Assembly: GCA_963576735.1 (NCBI GenBank)
Contig: OY755187.1
Span: 13,888,001 to 13,952,000 of the forward strand
Direction: 5' to 3'
Source of the DNA: Bedellia somnulentella
Taxonomy: Eukaryota; Arthropoda; Insecta; Lepidoptera; Bedelliidae
DNA: 64,000 nt
The notes under the pieces were generated by a model. The model did no database searches and was not told the DNA's origin. It saw only the letters and a list, made by a program, of their open reading frames with translations. Positions 23,535-33,745 of the stretch are shown piece after piece. The position numbers and the translations under genes are program-made. Positions within the stretch are counted from its first letter, which is position 1, and each line of letters starts with the position of its first letter.

Positions 23535-23777
23535 TGTAGTGTCGGCTTAGAATGTCACTAACCCTTTCTACCTACGGGTGTCGTAAGAGGCGACTAACGG
23601 TATGGGGCATTCTTAAGAGATTTTTGGTCGATGCTGTTGGAGACCCATCACGAACGATACTTTTTTTACTATCTTGTCCCCTATCAACTTTTAAATGTGG
23701 CTGAGGAGTTTCTTGCTGTGAAGCTTTGGCTGTCCCTTTTTGTGATTCATAGCCGTAAGTATATGTATGTATGTATC
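23535..23777 (+). mobile_element. Family A copy
   Basis: Plus-strand copy from GTGTAGTGTCGGCTTAGAAT to the TATGTATG tail. Confidence 0.88.
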
Positions 23778-24151
23778 GTTTCTAAGTTATCATCACAATA
23801 CAGTATAAACTAAATTAATACGCAATACAGAGAAAAAATTTCGAGCCCTAATTTCACGCTAATCATAACTGGCGGTTGACGTAATAGATTGTGATGTTGA
23901 TAGACAAATAAGGTCAAAAATAAATTTGTAACAGAAAACAATTTCAATACTTAATTTTAAACTTAATTAACCATCATGAACCCAGGTTATATGGTTGGCT
24001 TGACAGAAAATAGCATTATTATTTGCGTTGTTTTTGTATTTTATTCTTTCTCTACATGCCAGGAAAAAATTGCTAAACTGAACAGCAGTTGATTCAAATT
24101 TCATACGAGCAGAAATTTTAGTACTGCTTCCTTTTTGGGGATACAAACGTA

Positions 24152-24250
24152 TATTCTCCCCGTTAGTTCCCATTGCAGTGGGCAGAGACTATCTATCGCC
24201 ACTCGTAGGATCATCGCAAAGCTCTCGATCTTTGTCTACATTCTTAATTT
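24152..24250 (-). mobile_element. Family B 3' end, diverged
   Basis: Minus-strand: TATTCTCCCCGTTAGTTCCC, then GGGCAGAGACTATCTATCGC. Confidence 0.7.
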
Positions 24251-24347
24251 TTTCTGAGGTTTAAGTTTTAAAACATCAGTATTATATTTGATCTACTGAA
24301 ATGTGTTTAATTTTATGATGAGCTTACTGTATGGTATTTGTGTACAG

Positions 24348-24419
24348 GGTGTTACGTCGTAACCAGCTCACGGAGATTTCCCGCGACGCGCTCTCCGCCA
24401 TGCCCGCACTCAGAATACT
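24348..24419 (+). CDS. rk: Receptor exon: single LRR
   Basis: A 72-nt, phase 2/2 exon with acceptor TGTACAG ending at 24347 and donor GTAAGT at 24420. It encodes VLRRNQLTEISRDALSAM then PALRIL, one standard 24-residue repeat. It joins the previous visible exon as HTL-VLRRNQL, though any phase-2 LRR exon would join equally well. Confidence 0.93.
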
Positions 24420-24544
24420 GTAAGTATGGACAACTTCATTGCACTGATATCACGATCATCATCTTTAGTTTTTGAAGTTAGAGAAATCCGTCATTTTGAA
24501 AAGATAAAATTACTTAAAATAGTAATTAAACATAGAATAAATAC

Positions 24545-24797
24545 ATTATACATACATACATATACTTACGGCTGTAAATCCCTAGAAGGGGTAGCCAGAG
24601 CTAAGGATTCAGAAACTCCTCAGCCGCTTTAGGAAAATTGAGTGGGGTGAAGATGGTAAAATAAAGGTTGTTGGTGATGGGTCTCCAACCGCATCGCCCA
24701 AAAATCCCTTAGAAGCCCCAATACCGTTAGTCGCCTCTTACGTACACTCACCGCCAGAAATGGAGTAGTGCTATTCTAAGTCGACACTACACAGCAA
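24545..24797 (-). mobile_element. Family A copy
   Basis: Full-length minus-strand copy close to consensus, from the CATACATACATATACTTACG tail to TCGACACTACACAGCA. Confidence 0.9.
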
Positions 24798-24957
24798 ACG
24801 TTTTATAGAATGAGTACTAAGTCTATGTATTTAAATAATGCTATTGATTCCAATGTATCTTTTGTGAGTGTGTATTATTTTGTACCCGTAAATAAATGGT
24901 TGTGATATACGAAGCCGTTTCTTTCCAGATAGAATGGAAATGTATGAACGATTGTCG

Positions 24958-25202
24958 ATAGAGCCAGTGTGGAAGGTAATGTTAGTAGAGGACGACCTCG
25001 GAGGACACATTTGGACCAAATAGACAGCATGCTCAAAAAGGCAGGCGTTCGAAGTATGACGAATAAAAGAGAATGTATAAAAAAATATATGGATAAAAAC
25101 AAAGCAAGATATGTTTGGCAGGATCGTACAAAGTGGCGATCGATAGTCTCTGCCTACCCCAATGGGCAATAATGACGTGAGTGTGTGTATGCATGTGTGT
25201 AA
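24958..25202 (+). mobile_element. Family B RTE-like LINE 3' end
   Basis: 5'-truncated copy coding for VEGNVSRGRPRRTHLDQID through DRTKWRSIVSAYPNGQ with an open frame, then the short 3' module and a TGTG/TATG tail. Confidence 0.85.
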
Positions 25203-25324
25203 AGCTCACAGATCAAGTGAGCTCCAAAGTAAGCGAAATAATACAACTTTGAGGTAATATAACCTGAAACCTCCTACGTAGGCTTCCCAACTAAAATCTA
25301 GCTATCAATCTGTAGAAATTTCAT

Positions 25325-25428
25325 ACATACATACGTACATATTCTCACGCCGTTAGTTCCCATTGGTGTAGGCAGAGACTATCGATCGCCACTTTGTACG
25401 CTCCTGGCAAACCTCTCTAGCTTCATTT
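25325..25428 (-). mobile_element. Family B 3' end beside a splice acceptor
   Basis: A 104-bp, 5'-truncated copy in antisense to the receptor gene, with an 8-bp direct repeat AATTTCAT (25317-25324, 25429-25436). It ends 44 bp before exon 25473, so the remaining pyrimidine tract and branch region are squeezed between the insertion and the exon. Confidence 0.85.
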
Positions 25429-25472
25429 AATTTCATCAAAATAATAAAATAAATATATTTTTTGAATTGCAG

Positions 25473-25538
25473 ACGTCTTGAAGAAAACCTGCTATCCGAG
25501 CTTCCGTACGTTGGCGCGCTGCCTGCACTCGAGGATCT
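25473..25538 (+). CDS. rk: Receptor exon: short LRR
   Basis: A 66-nt, phase 2/2 exon with acceptor TTGCAG and donor GTAAGT. It encodes RLEENLLSELPYVGALPA then LEDL, a 22-residue repeat with two residues fewer than its neighbours. Such short repeats (asparagine then x-LPxxxxLxxL) also occur in LGR4/5/6. Confidence 0.92.
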
Positions 25539-25584
25539 GTAAGTTATTATCATATTAGATCACTACTTTTGATACCTTTATAAA

Positions 25585-25795
25585 TATACAAACTCACAGC
25601 TTTAAATCCCAAGAAGGGGTGGAATTCAGAATTAGAAAAACTTCAGCTACTTTTGGAAGTTGAGTGGGGAAAAGATTGTAAAATAAAGGGTTGTTAGTGA
25701 AGCGCCTTGAACCACATCGCCCAACAGACACATACCCTAAGTAGCCTCCTACTACACCCTCGAGAAGAAATGGGTTATTGTTACTCTAAGCCAAT
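25585..25795 (-). mobile_element. Family A, degenerate
   Basis: Ordered matches (CTCACAGCTTTAAATCCC, CTTTTGGAAGTTGAGTGGGG, CACATCGCCCAACAG) on the minus strand. Confidence 0.7.
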
Positions 25796-26078
25796 ACATA
25801 CATACATATACTCACGCCGTTAATTCCCATTGGGGTAGGCAGAGACTATCGATCGCCACTTCGTACGATCCTGGCAAACCTCTCTTGCTTCGTCTACATC
25901 TATCAATCTTTTCATACATGCTCTTTTATTCTTCATACTTCGGACGCCTACCTTTTTAAGCACACTTTTAATTTGGTCCAAGTGTGTCTATCGAGGCCGT
26001 CCTCTACTAACATTACCTTCCACATTAGCTCTATAGATACCTTTTTCCAATTTCCTATCATCCATCCTCTCGATACTT
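25795..26078 (-). mobile_element. Family B RTE-like LINE 3' end
   Basis: Minus-strand copy of about 280 bp from the TACATACATATACTCACG tail through GCCTACCTTTTTAAGCACAC to CATCCATCCTCTCGATAC. It covers nearly the same part of the LINE as 21931-22208. Confidence 0.88.
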
Positions 26079-26129
26079 CACAACTTATATATGTATTTTT
26101 AGAAAAAATCTAAATTAGTGGAGTCATAC

Positions 26130-26757
26130 TCCCAAGGAACAGGACAGGAGAGTCAGGAACAGTAGACATTAACTATATAGCGCGATGTAAAAGATACCAT
26201 TTTATTTCACTAGAATTTAGGTGGCAAATAGCAGATGTAGACTTTCTGATGAAAATCGCAAATGGTATGTTTGATTGCACTGATTTATTGTCCTCTATCC
26301 ACTTAAGAGTACCGCGCTCAACTTCACGGTATCAACAAACTCTTGCTGTTCCGCTTGCTCGTACGAACTATCGCAGAAATACTTTTATGACTCGAGCGGC
26401 TTGAAGCTTTAATTCACTGAGTAGTCAAGTTGATGTAGACTTTAGAATACCTCACTTTTAAAAGAAATATGGCAAATTTATTCTTTCAGGATGATAATTA
26501 ATTTTTCTATTTCTATCCATTTCATTATTACAACTTTTTTTTTTGTTTTTTACTGTCAAATTTGTTAATCTACTATCTTTCCTAGTTCTTATATTGTTAG
26601 TTAATTTACAGTAATACTTATTTAAGCACATGTTCGTTACCAATATGTTAAAATTGCTGTGGAAAACTGTTTCTGGCTAGGTTTTTAATTTTATTGTTTT
26701 TTACTAATTGTTGTGTTAAAGCTGTTTGTTTTCCGTAAATAAATAAATAATAACATA
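26130..26757 (+). mobile_element. CR1/Jockey-group LINE 3' fragment
   Basis: From 26234 one frame reads DVDFLMKIANGMFDCTDLL, then LRVPRSTSRYQQT and ARTNYRRNTFMTRAA, stopping at 26402. This is the C-terminal end of a non-LTR RT protein and resembles the end of the LINE at 57356-57571 (DCPELLSKI..NTNYRRNSF). A 3' untranslated region of about 350 bp ends in AAATAAATAAATAATAAC repeats. Confidence 0.78.
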
Positions 26758-26814
26758 TTAAATTTAACGTAAAATGAGACCAAATTATAAAGAATAAACA
26801 AAGTAAAGAAACAT

Positions 26815-27072
26815 TTTGACACAGGCGGGAATCGAACCCGCGATTTCGGGTATACGCCCCCGTCGCTCTGCCAATTGAGCTACCGTGTCAATGGCTGCCA
26901 GCGCGAAATTCTTCTATCCTTTATTTCTTTTACACGTTTAAGTAGTGTTTGCGTTTCCTACCTCCTCCTCGAGGTCGCGGGTTCGATGCCCGCCTGTGTC
27001 GAAAATTTTTTTTTCCTTTACTTATTAGTAATAATCCCCACATGAGGTTTTCATGAACAAAAATATTTAAAT
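26815..27072 (-). mobile_element. Family D foldback element, copy 2
   Basis: On the minus strand a tRNA-like segment (26818-26889) has pairing acceptor arms GACACGG/CTGTGTC, a GCTC/GAGC D stem and a GCGGGTTCGATTCCCGC T arm. The anticodon stem pairs only four bases, leaving an eight-base loop, so I do not call a functional tRNA. The other end (26972-27001) carries an inverted second T-arm half, GCGGGTTCGATGCCCGCCTG, so the element folds back on itself. Confidence 0.75.
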
Positions 27073-27195
27073 TATGAGACCAAATTATGCCGCCTTCTGT
27101 GGAATCAATGACAGTGACATAAGGAATCGTGAACAGACAGACATGATACTATGTAGGTTTCAATTCAGCTGCAAAACCTTAAAAAGCAGATCCTC

Positions 27196-27528
27196 AAGAC
27201 TCAAACGTTTACGCCGGATATCCCCGAAAGGATTGGCAGAGGTACTAATACTTCTGAATATCACGTGAAATTGTCACCTAATGTTCGGAGTTCTTACGCA
27301 CGACAGTGTACTCACGTGATAGGGGCAGGCCGTTTAACACCGTCACATGACTTAGTATAACAGCCATGTTGGTTTCCTCACGATGTTGTCCTCACAGTTA
27401 ACAACCATGATAAATTAACCACACATATGACTTTGGAAAAGACAAATCGGTGTAGGCCCAACCTAGGATTTGAAACCTGAAAATCTGTACGATAAGCGTT
27501 GTTCTACCCAATGGGCTATCACGGTTGC
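27196..27528 (-). mobile_element. Family C SINE, near full
   Basis: Minus-strand copy: 3' module at left (ACGCCGGATATCCCCGAAAG), then the central CACATGACTTAGTATAAC region, and the tRNA-like head at right (TGGGCTATCACGGTTG). The usual TATGTT tail is absent; ACTCAAACG is present instead. Confidence 0.88.
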
Positions 27529-27714
27529 TCGGCGGGTAGATTAATCGAGAACATTCTGCACAGTGACATAAGTTAAGCTCAACGGCACACATTAGCGTCA
27601 CAAGCCAGGCTCACATACATACTCGTCGAATAAAGCTGTCAACTACACCGCTATAAATTCATAAATAGTTCCGTTTCGAGTCTACTAGTTAATAATTTAT
27701 CAGTTATATACCTA

Positions 27715-27960
27715 TAAGGTGTGCGGCTTAAAATAAACTAACCCATTTTTCTACGCAGGTGTTGTAAGAAGTGACTTACGGCCGATTTCTGAATTGAGTA
27801 TTCAAGCTGAGAACGACTTAAGTATCGTTTTGTCTCATTCAGTAGTTAAGATTTCGGATGCGACAGAACGATACTTAAGTTGTTCTCAGCTGGAATACTC
27901 AATTCAGAAATTGGGCGTTAGGGTTTTGGACCCTTTTTAACACGCTTATATTAGCTTCAA
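27715..27960 (+). mobile_element. Family A copy interrupted by family E MITE
   Basis: Diverged 5' part (GTGTGCGGCTTAAAATAAAC, AAGAAGTGACTTA), then the MITE at 27779-27917, then GGGTTTTGGACC; most of the 3' half is missing. Confidence 0.65.
27779..27917. mobile_element. Family E MITE, copy 2
   Basis: Same foldback structure as 11272-11410, with TTA on both flanks (27776-27778, 27918-27920). Nested in a family A copy. Confidence 0.9.
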
Positions 27961-28289
27961 TTGTATGTATAATAATAATGTTTGTATGTATTGTATGTAA
28001 CCGAAACCTTTTGACTCGATTTTGACCCACTTCTAACAGACAGATTAAATTCAAACTCTGTACATTTTTCAAGAATCAGGGCAATATAACAAAGAGGTCG
28101 CCAGGATAAAATAATTTCAGTTGATTCAGAACTAAGAGTCAAAAATAAACATACCTAGATTTATAAAACAAAAATATACGCTTTTGAAGCACTTTCAACT
28201 AAAAAGTGAAAAATAATCCCTTATTTAAGCTGAAAATGGAAATGATCGAAAATTATCGACTATCGAGCAACTCGAGAGCAATTTTAAGT

Positions 28290-28460
28290 GATTTTTGGGA
28301 GATGTGGTTGGACCGACCAGAAAACATAATGTTATTTAACAATCTATTCTATCTATCTATTCCCCGCTCAACCTTAAAAATTTGCTTAAATATTGATAAT
28401 TCTGAAGCTTTGGCTACCCCTTTATAGCCGTGAATTAAATATACTGATGTATGTATGTAA
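28290..28460 (+). mobile_element. Family A, 3' half
   Basis: From GTGATTTTTGGGAGATGTGG to CCCCTTTATAGCCGTGAA and a TATGTATG tail. Another family A copy has inserted into this tail. Confidence 0.75.
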
Positions 28461-28462
28461 AA

Positions 28463-28701
28463 CATATACTCACGGCTTTAAATCCCTGGAAGGGATAGCC
28501 AGAGCTAAGGAATTCGAAATTCCTCAGCCACGTTTGGAAAGTTGAGTGGGGAAAAGATTTCAAAAAAAAGGTTATTGGTGATGGGTCTCCAACCGCATTG
28601 CCCAAAAATCCCTTAAAAACCCCAATACAGTAAGTCGCCTCTTACGTACACCCACCGGAAGAAATGGGGTAGTGCTATTCTAAGCCGACACTACACAGCA
28701 A
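28463..28701 (-). mobile_element. Family A copy inserted in another copy's tail
   Basis: Full-length minus-strand copy. Direct repeats ATGTATGTATGTAAAA (28447-28462) and ATGTATGTTTGTAAAA (28702-28717) differ by one base. Confidence 0.88.
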
Positions 28702-29144
28702 ATGTATGTTTGTAAAAATTTACACTAAATGTTTAATTATTGTTGAAAATAAAGGTATATCAATACTAATGAATACATAGGTATAATAATATATTGTAAC
28801 GAGGACGATACAACAAGTAATATGTTAGTAATGGTCTTGTTTGTTCTACATAATGCGTAGTTAAGAGTTTACCCGTATAACAAGGATGCAAATAAAATAA
28901 TTGAATTTAATTGTAATAAAAATTGGCACAAGGATCAAGATTCTACTTATCACCAAAGGAAAAGTCGATCGGTGGTGACGAAGGATTGTAAGCACGCATC
29001 TTTTTCTCGGAGTTTTAAATATAATTGTTACTAATAATACTCTAATGATAAGATGTTAAAAGGCTTTTAATGCTTTTATTTCAAAAGAAAAACCCTTTTA
29101 AAATTACCCTTTCAAAGAATGTTTTCAAGGAAAGGCTATGAGCG

Positions 29145-29323
29145 GGTTGACGTTTTAGTAACCTTTAAATGAGGAAAAGATTGTAGAATAAATTTTGTTG
29201 GTGATGGGTCTCCAACCGCATCGCTCACAAGTTACTTGAAAAGCCACCATACCCTTAGTCGCTTACTGTGAACCCACGGGAAGAAATGGGGTAGTGCTAT
29301 TCTAAGCCTATACACAGCTTGAT
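29145..29323 (-). mobile_element. Family A, 5' half
   Basis: From AATGAGGAAAAGATTG to CTAAGCCTATACACAGC, minus strand; the tail half is missing. Confidence 0.75.
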
Positions 29324-29459
29324 AGTTTAAAACTGCACTATCCAAAATTAGTGCAAGGATTAGACATTTATTATTCTTGCAAAATTTTAAGATATCTTGA
29401 TTGAGTTTAGACACTTAAAAATTTAAAAACTTTCTTTAAGTACTTATATACTAAAAATA

Positions 29460-29774
29460 GCAACCGTGATAGCCCAATGGGTAGAACACTCGGTTATCGT
29501 GCAAACGACTAGAGTTCAAATCCTGGGTCGGCCCACACCAATTTGTCTTTTCTAAAGACATATGTGTGGTTAATTTATCATGGTTGTTAACGGTGAGGGT
29601 AAACATCGTGAGGAAACCCACATGGCTGAGTTGTACTTAGCCATGTGACAGTGCATGCGTACAAAACACTACTCTGAACACCAGGTGACAAAGTCACGTG
29701 ATGTTTAGAAGTATTAGTACCTCTGCCAACCCCTTCTGGGATATTCGGCGTGAACGTTTATGTTATGTTTATGT
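29460..29774 (+). mobile_element. Family C tRNA-derived SINE, full copy
   Basis: Head GTGATAGCCCAATGGGTAGA (A box) and GAGTTCAAATCCTGGGTCGG (B box), body, CCCCTTCTGGGATATTCGGC module and TATGTTTATGT tail. An 11-bp direct repeat TACTAAAAATA flanks it (29449-29459, 29775-29785). Confidence 0.93.
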
Positions 29775-30543
29775 TACTAAAAATAACAAGATTCGAGCAA
29801 ATAACTGTTATTTGGCTTGAATAGATATTGTTTTTATATCTGAACTGGCATACGTCTGCGGGTCACGTGTCGTAGAAACAAACAAGCTGATAAATCACGA
29901 GTGTGAATACACCGGTATTTGTCAGGTGACAGAATTACCTACCCACCGTCACCCATCCCACAGATTCATAGGGTGATTGCGTAGGGAGCGTATAACTTTG
30001 TAAGACTATACATCAACATGATTTACTTTCAAAAAGGGCTTCCGTTTGGCATTTATCATTGGTCTGATATTTGTTTCTGTGTTAAGTAAAATAGCATCTG
30101 TAGGTCTGACGGAGAAAATATTAGTGTATGTGCTAGCTTGGATAACATTTTTGGGAACTTTGAATAAAAACAAATATTGGGTAGGCTTTACATATGTAAC
30201 ATTTTTTTTGTTTGTAATTTATAGGCTTAGACCACTGAAATTCCGTGGATTTATATTTGGGTTATACTTTTTCAAAATCGTTTGGTGAAACCTAGGTATT
30301 AGTTTTTATAGCTAACCTAGCCTAATAATTGGTACTCCATTCCAGTATGTCTTGTACATCTACCTATTGTTGTCACTAACGTACTGATCTAACCATTCAA
30401 AGGTTGGCTGGAAAAGATAGCGATAAGACCGCCTGTTGTAGTTTTATTTAAGATTTCTTTGTAAAATATGTTAACTGTGATACTTGGCAAACCTGACAAA
30501 ATTACTTTATAATACATAAAAGAACCCAACGTCATTCTCTCAG

Positions 30544-30681
30544 GTCAGTCTCCCGCAATCAAATAACCGCGTGCTGTGCCCTGGAGGGCGCGACGCGGCT
30601 CGCCAAGCTGGACTTGTCGCACAACGCGCCGCTCCGACTGCACGACACAGCCCTGGACTATCTGCCGGCGCTTACACATCT
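30544..30681 (+). CDS. rk: Receptor exon: two LRRs
   Basis: A 138-nt, phase 2/2 exon with acceptor CTCAG and donor GTACGT. It encodes SVSRNQITACCALEGATR followed by LAKLDLSHNAPLRL and DYLPALTHL. It has an adjacent cysteine pair in the first repeat. Position and spacing fit the LGR4/5/6 segment with a short repeat followed by a DLSxN repeat. Codons are strongly GC-biased in the third position compared with the AT-rich intron. Confidence 0.93.
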
Positions 30682-30700
30682 GTACGTACCTCTTAAGCGC

Positions 30701-30850
30701 AATACACACTGAGCCTGCCGGGCCGCCGACATATGCCGACAACTTTTTGTCGGCGCTCTATTTTTTATACAGAGCTTAGACATAATTCTTTTTTGCCGTC
30801 GCCGGGTCGTGTCGGGCAATTCTGGCGGCCCGGCGGCGTCAGTGTGTATT
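30701..30850. mobile_element. GC-rich foldback, probable MITE
   Basis: Arms AATACACACTGAGCCTGCCG..(30701-30727) and their near-complement ending GGCGTCAGTGTGTATT (30824-30850) match over 27 bp with few differences. The inside is also partly self-complementary (GCCGACAACTTTTTGTCGGC). It starts 20 bp after the splice donor of the preceding exon. Confidence 0.75.
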
Positions 30851-32044
30851 TGAATATTTTTTTTTTTATTTATTTATCTTGAAATACAGTTTTTATAGGT
30901 TTCACCTAATGCAACTAAATTACACATTCTATAATTTATAATGTGACGATACAATAGTATGCAGTACAATAAAAACAATACATTTTTAACATTTATCAAA
31001 CCAACTAGTTTGCATTGTAACTTAAATATTGCAATGAGAATTTGGTGAAGTCAGTCAAAGAACACCCGAAAATATCAATGTTTTATTGCGTTTTCTGTAT
31101 TGCGTTCTATTAATACCTCGAAATGAGCCTCGGACAAAAACCGATAAATTCTAATACTTTTAAGGATATTGAGACATATACTGGGGCTCCAAAACTAAAA
31201 CTGTCAATTTCTAGAAATGGGATTAACTTCAGTTTATAACTTAAGCTTACAGGAAGTTTTCGTTTGAAATTGATATATCGAATATTCAGCACAAAATATT
31301 AGGTAATAACATGGCATATTTTTTTAAAGGAGAGTTTCAAACGGTTTTTGATGTTACTTGAATTAATTGTGGTATACAAAAAATCTGTAAACAACACGAA
31401 CGAAATTGATAAAAAATATGCATAGTTAAATTTCTCTGTTTTTGTTCTGGGTCTCTTATTATATTGCCTTGTTGACTACCAAATTTATTTACATAACATA
31501 TTCAAGGCTCAAATGTTAAAAAAAAAGCTTAAGTTACGAAACTAAAGTTTAGTAAGCCATTTTAAATTGTGAAAAGTGGAAGCGTATAAACGTAATAAAT
31601 AGCTTTTGCTGTAAATAAGTTTTGTTTTGGCGGCCACAACCTAGTTTATTAAGTAATTTATAACATAAACATAGATTAAGAGTAAATATAGGTTTACTAT
31701 ATAATTATAAATTTAGCTTCAACTTAAAATATTCGAGTCAAGTTTAATTGGCTGCGGTGCGGTTAAAAGCAGACTAACTTAAAAAAACTAAGGTAATTCC
31801 TGGCGCGAGTAGTTACTTAGTTTGCAGACCTACTTGTGTTTCATTAAGTTGTAATATACTTGGTAAGCTATTTCCTCACGTCTTAGGGCAATTTAAATTT
31901 TATCGAAGCAGCTCACGACTTCAACTTTTTATTGTTTGCATTAAATCTGTAATTAAAACCCTAAAAACTTAATTTACAAATTCGTTAAATACTAGAACTA
32001 ATAACCGATGTTGTTATAAAAAAAACCCTTCCCTCACTTTTTCG

Positions 32045-32345
32045 CCCATGATGTGACAGTGTATTCATACAAAACTGCGATAGGCCTGCCCCTTATCACG
32101 TGAATACACTATCGAAGCAAAACTGGGGTACTCTGAACACCAACATAGCTAGTACGAGCCATTTAACTCGCGTGGAATATAACAGCCATCTCTTTCGCAC
32201 TCACTTAGTAACGTATACTTACATTTTCACACCGATATCGTGACGATAAAATAGCGCTCGTGCTAGGTCTTCAGGTGACAGTGTCACGTGATGTTCAGAC
32301 CTCTACCATCCCCTTCGTGGATATACGGCGGAAACGTTTCATTTT
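32045..32345 (+). mobile_element. Family C SINE with a nested insertion
   Basis: The body and the 3' module (CCCCTTCGTGGATATACGGC) are present and the tRNA-like head is lost. It is split at CTCTGAACACC/AGGTGAC by a 129-bp insert (32143-32271). The tail is TTTGAG-like. Confidence 0.85.
32143..32271. mobile_element. 129-bp MITE-like insert inside a SINE
   Basis: Ends ACATAGCTAGTACGAGC and GCTCGTGCTAGGTCTT are imperfect inverted repeats. CA occurs on both sides (32141-32142, 32272-32273), consistent with a 2-bp duplication, although so short a match can arise by chance. Confidence 0.65.
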
Positions 32346-33326
32346 GAGTTAATTTAAAATTATAATAACATATACTTTCAGGCTTGTGTCTCTCAGTGTT
32401 AAAGTCCTCTCATGCTTTGACATGCTCGTAGTTTCTAGCTTTATTTCGACTTAAAATTTACTCCATTTTTATGGTCAAGCAATGGAACAAATACATCGAG
32501 CTGCAATAATTGTTTTATTGAGCTTTCATAAAACTTTTACAAGCTTGTCGATAGTAAGGAATAACGCATGTCGCTCGTGGCGTGGCGCATTGGACTAAAG
32601 TCAATATCTTTATGTCCCATTAAATGTAGCACTACTGTGGCAACACTTTATTTGAATGGGACCTCATTTCACCACTCGTTACGGCCGTTTTATCGCGCGG
32701 CTAATGTTGCCAGCCCACTGATACGTCAGGGTAGTTTCGAGTTCGATAAATCACATTCAAATTGATATTAGCGCGGGAAATTCAACGTTGACATGAGTTT
32801 TTATTCATTCTTTGGATTTCCTTGAGTCGTGAGTTTTGTGTTTGAAAAAGGATACTAAGAATAATTTATGTTTGGCGTCATCTTATGAAATGTTTTTAAA
32901 GAAGCTATATGTATGTAGCGAGCGTAAGAAAACGTGGTGGTTTAAGGCAAGTGTGGTGAACCAATGGCGACATTCTTCACATCACAGATTGCGAAATTAA
33001 TTAATTAGGGAAACAACTGTAAGCTGTCCAGTATTTTTTAGTTTTTGACGAGCAAATATCAGACTGCACTAGAATTCAGCGTTATGACAAGAGCCTAACA
33101 AGCCATATCATGACATTCAGCTGAAGTGTACGCCGATTCGTTTCCACTAACATTGTTTAATAGCTTTAAGATCTGGTTATTTTGTTTGTTTTTATTGTAA
33201 TTTGTGGTAACGAATAAATGTTTTCTTTATTTCTTTCTTTAATTAATTAATGAAACATGATGTTTCAACTTTCAACTTCAACTACCTGAAAATACTTCGA
33301 AGAACTTATATATATTCTGTTTCTAG

Positions 33327-33464
33327 ATGGTTATCAGGCAGCGGCATCCGCGCGCTGCCCCGCCTAGCGGGTGCGAGGAAACTTCGAGAGTTGCACGCGG
33401 ACCGCGCCGCTCTGAACTACGTGAGCGATGAGCTGTGCGACCACGCGCCAGCCTTGCGACTGCT
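33327..33464 (+). CDS. rk: Receptor exon: two LRRs
   Basis: A 138-nt, phase 2/2 exon with acceptor TTTCTAG and donor GTATGT. It encodes WLSGSGIRALPRLAGARK, LRELHADRAALNYVSDEL, then CDHAPALRLL. Its plan (short repeat ending xxLPxLxGxxxL, then a repeat with a cysteine before the closing leucines) parallels the LGR5 segment containing PQTVCNQLPNLQVL. This is one of the stronger pointers to a type B LGR. Confidence 0.94.
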
Positions 33465-33639
33465 GTATGTATTTATTTATTTAAGAAGATTGGTTGCTGC
33501 TGGCTCTGTGGCCTATGCGGCTTCACCATGACTTTTTAGTACCTAAGCTAAATCGGATAGCGAGCTGTATTTACCTTTACACTCACTACTTTTACCTATA
33601 CCTATGCTGTATACCCGAAATAAATAAAGGTAGTCGGTA

Positions 33640-33745
33640 GCTTCAGAGTTGGCAATTCTATAGTCATTTTCGAAAGTTAAATAGAGAAAAGATGGCAAAG
33701 TAAAGGATCTTTGGTGATGGGTTCCCAGCTTTAGCCACCTCAGAG
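33640..33745 (-). mobile_element. Family A remnant
   Basis: TCATTTTCGAAAGTTAAATA, AAAGATGGCAAAGTAAAGG and TTGGTGATGGGTTCC in family order. Confidence 0.55.

Larger units (their letters stand above)
1885..24347 (+). other. 22.5-kb intron filled with retroelements
   Basis: The longest intron here. It holds at least a dozen family A copies, several family B and C copies, one family D element, one family E MITE and LINE 3' fragments, listed separately. Between them the DNA is AT-rich without recognisable genes; the largest quiet stretches are roughly 3400-4900, 14100-16200 and 19800-20380. Because all flanking LRR exons share phase 2, a small missed exon cannot be excluded by reading frame alone; I found none by eye. 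Confidence 0.7.
24420..25472 (+). other. Intron
   Basis: A 1.05-kb intron carrying one family A and two family B copies; these make up more than half of it. Confidence 0.85.
25539..30543 (+). other. 5-kb intron
   Basis: It contains families A-E and a LINE 3' fragment, listed separately. 29790-30540 is AT-rich and holds a short run of hydrophobic codons but nothing recognisable. Confidence 0.75.
30682..33326 (+). other. 2.6-kb intron
   Basis: It holds a GC-rich foldback (30701-30850) and a family C SINE with a nested MITE (32045-32345). 30860-32030 and 32350-33320 are otherwise AT-rich with nothing recognised. Confidence 0.75.

Noticed and set aside
26818..26889. Functional tRNA gene on the minus strand
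   Set aside because: Acceptor, D and T arms pair, but the anticodon stem is one pair short with an eight-base loop, and the segment is part of a repeated foldback element with a second copy at 20652-20723.
30046..30288. 80-codon hydrophobic frame, possibly the missing transmembrane domain
   Set aside because: It is AT-rich, lies between LRR exons and not after the hinge, and contains no GPCR motifs.
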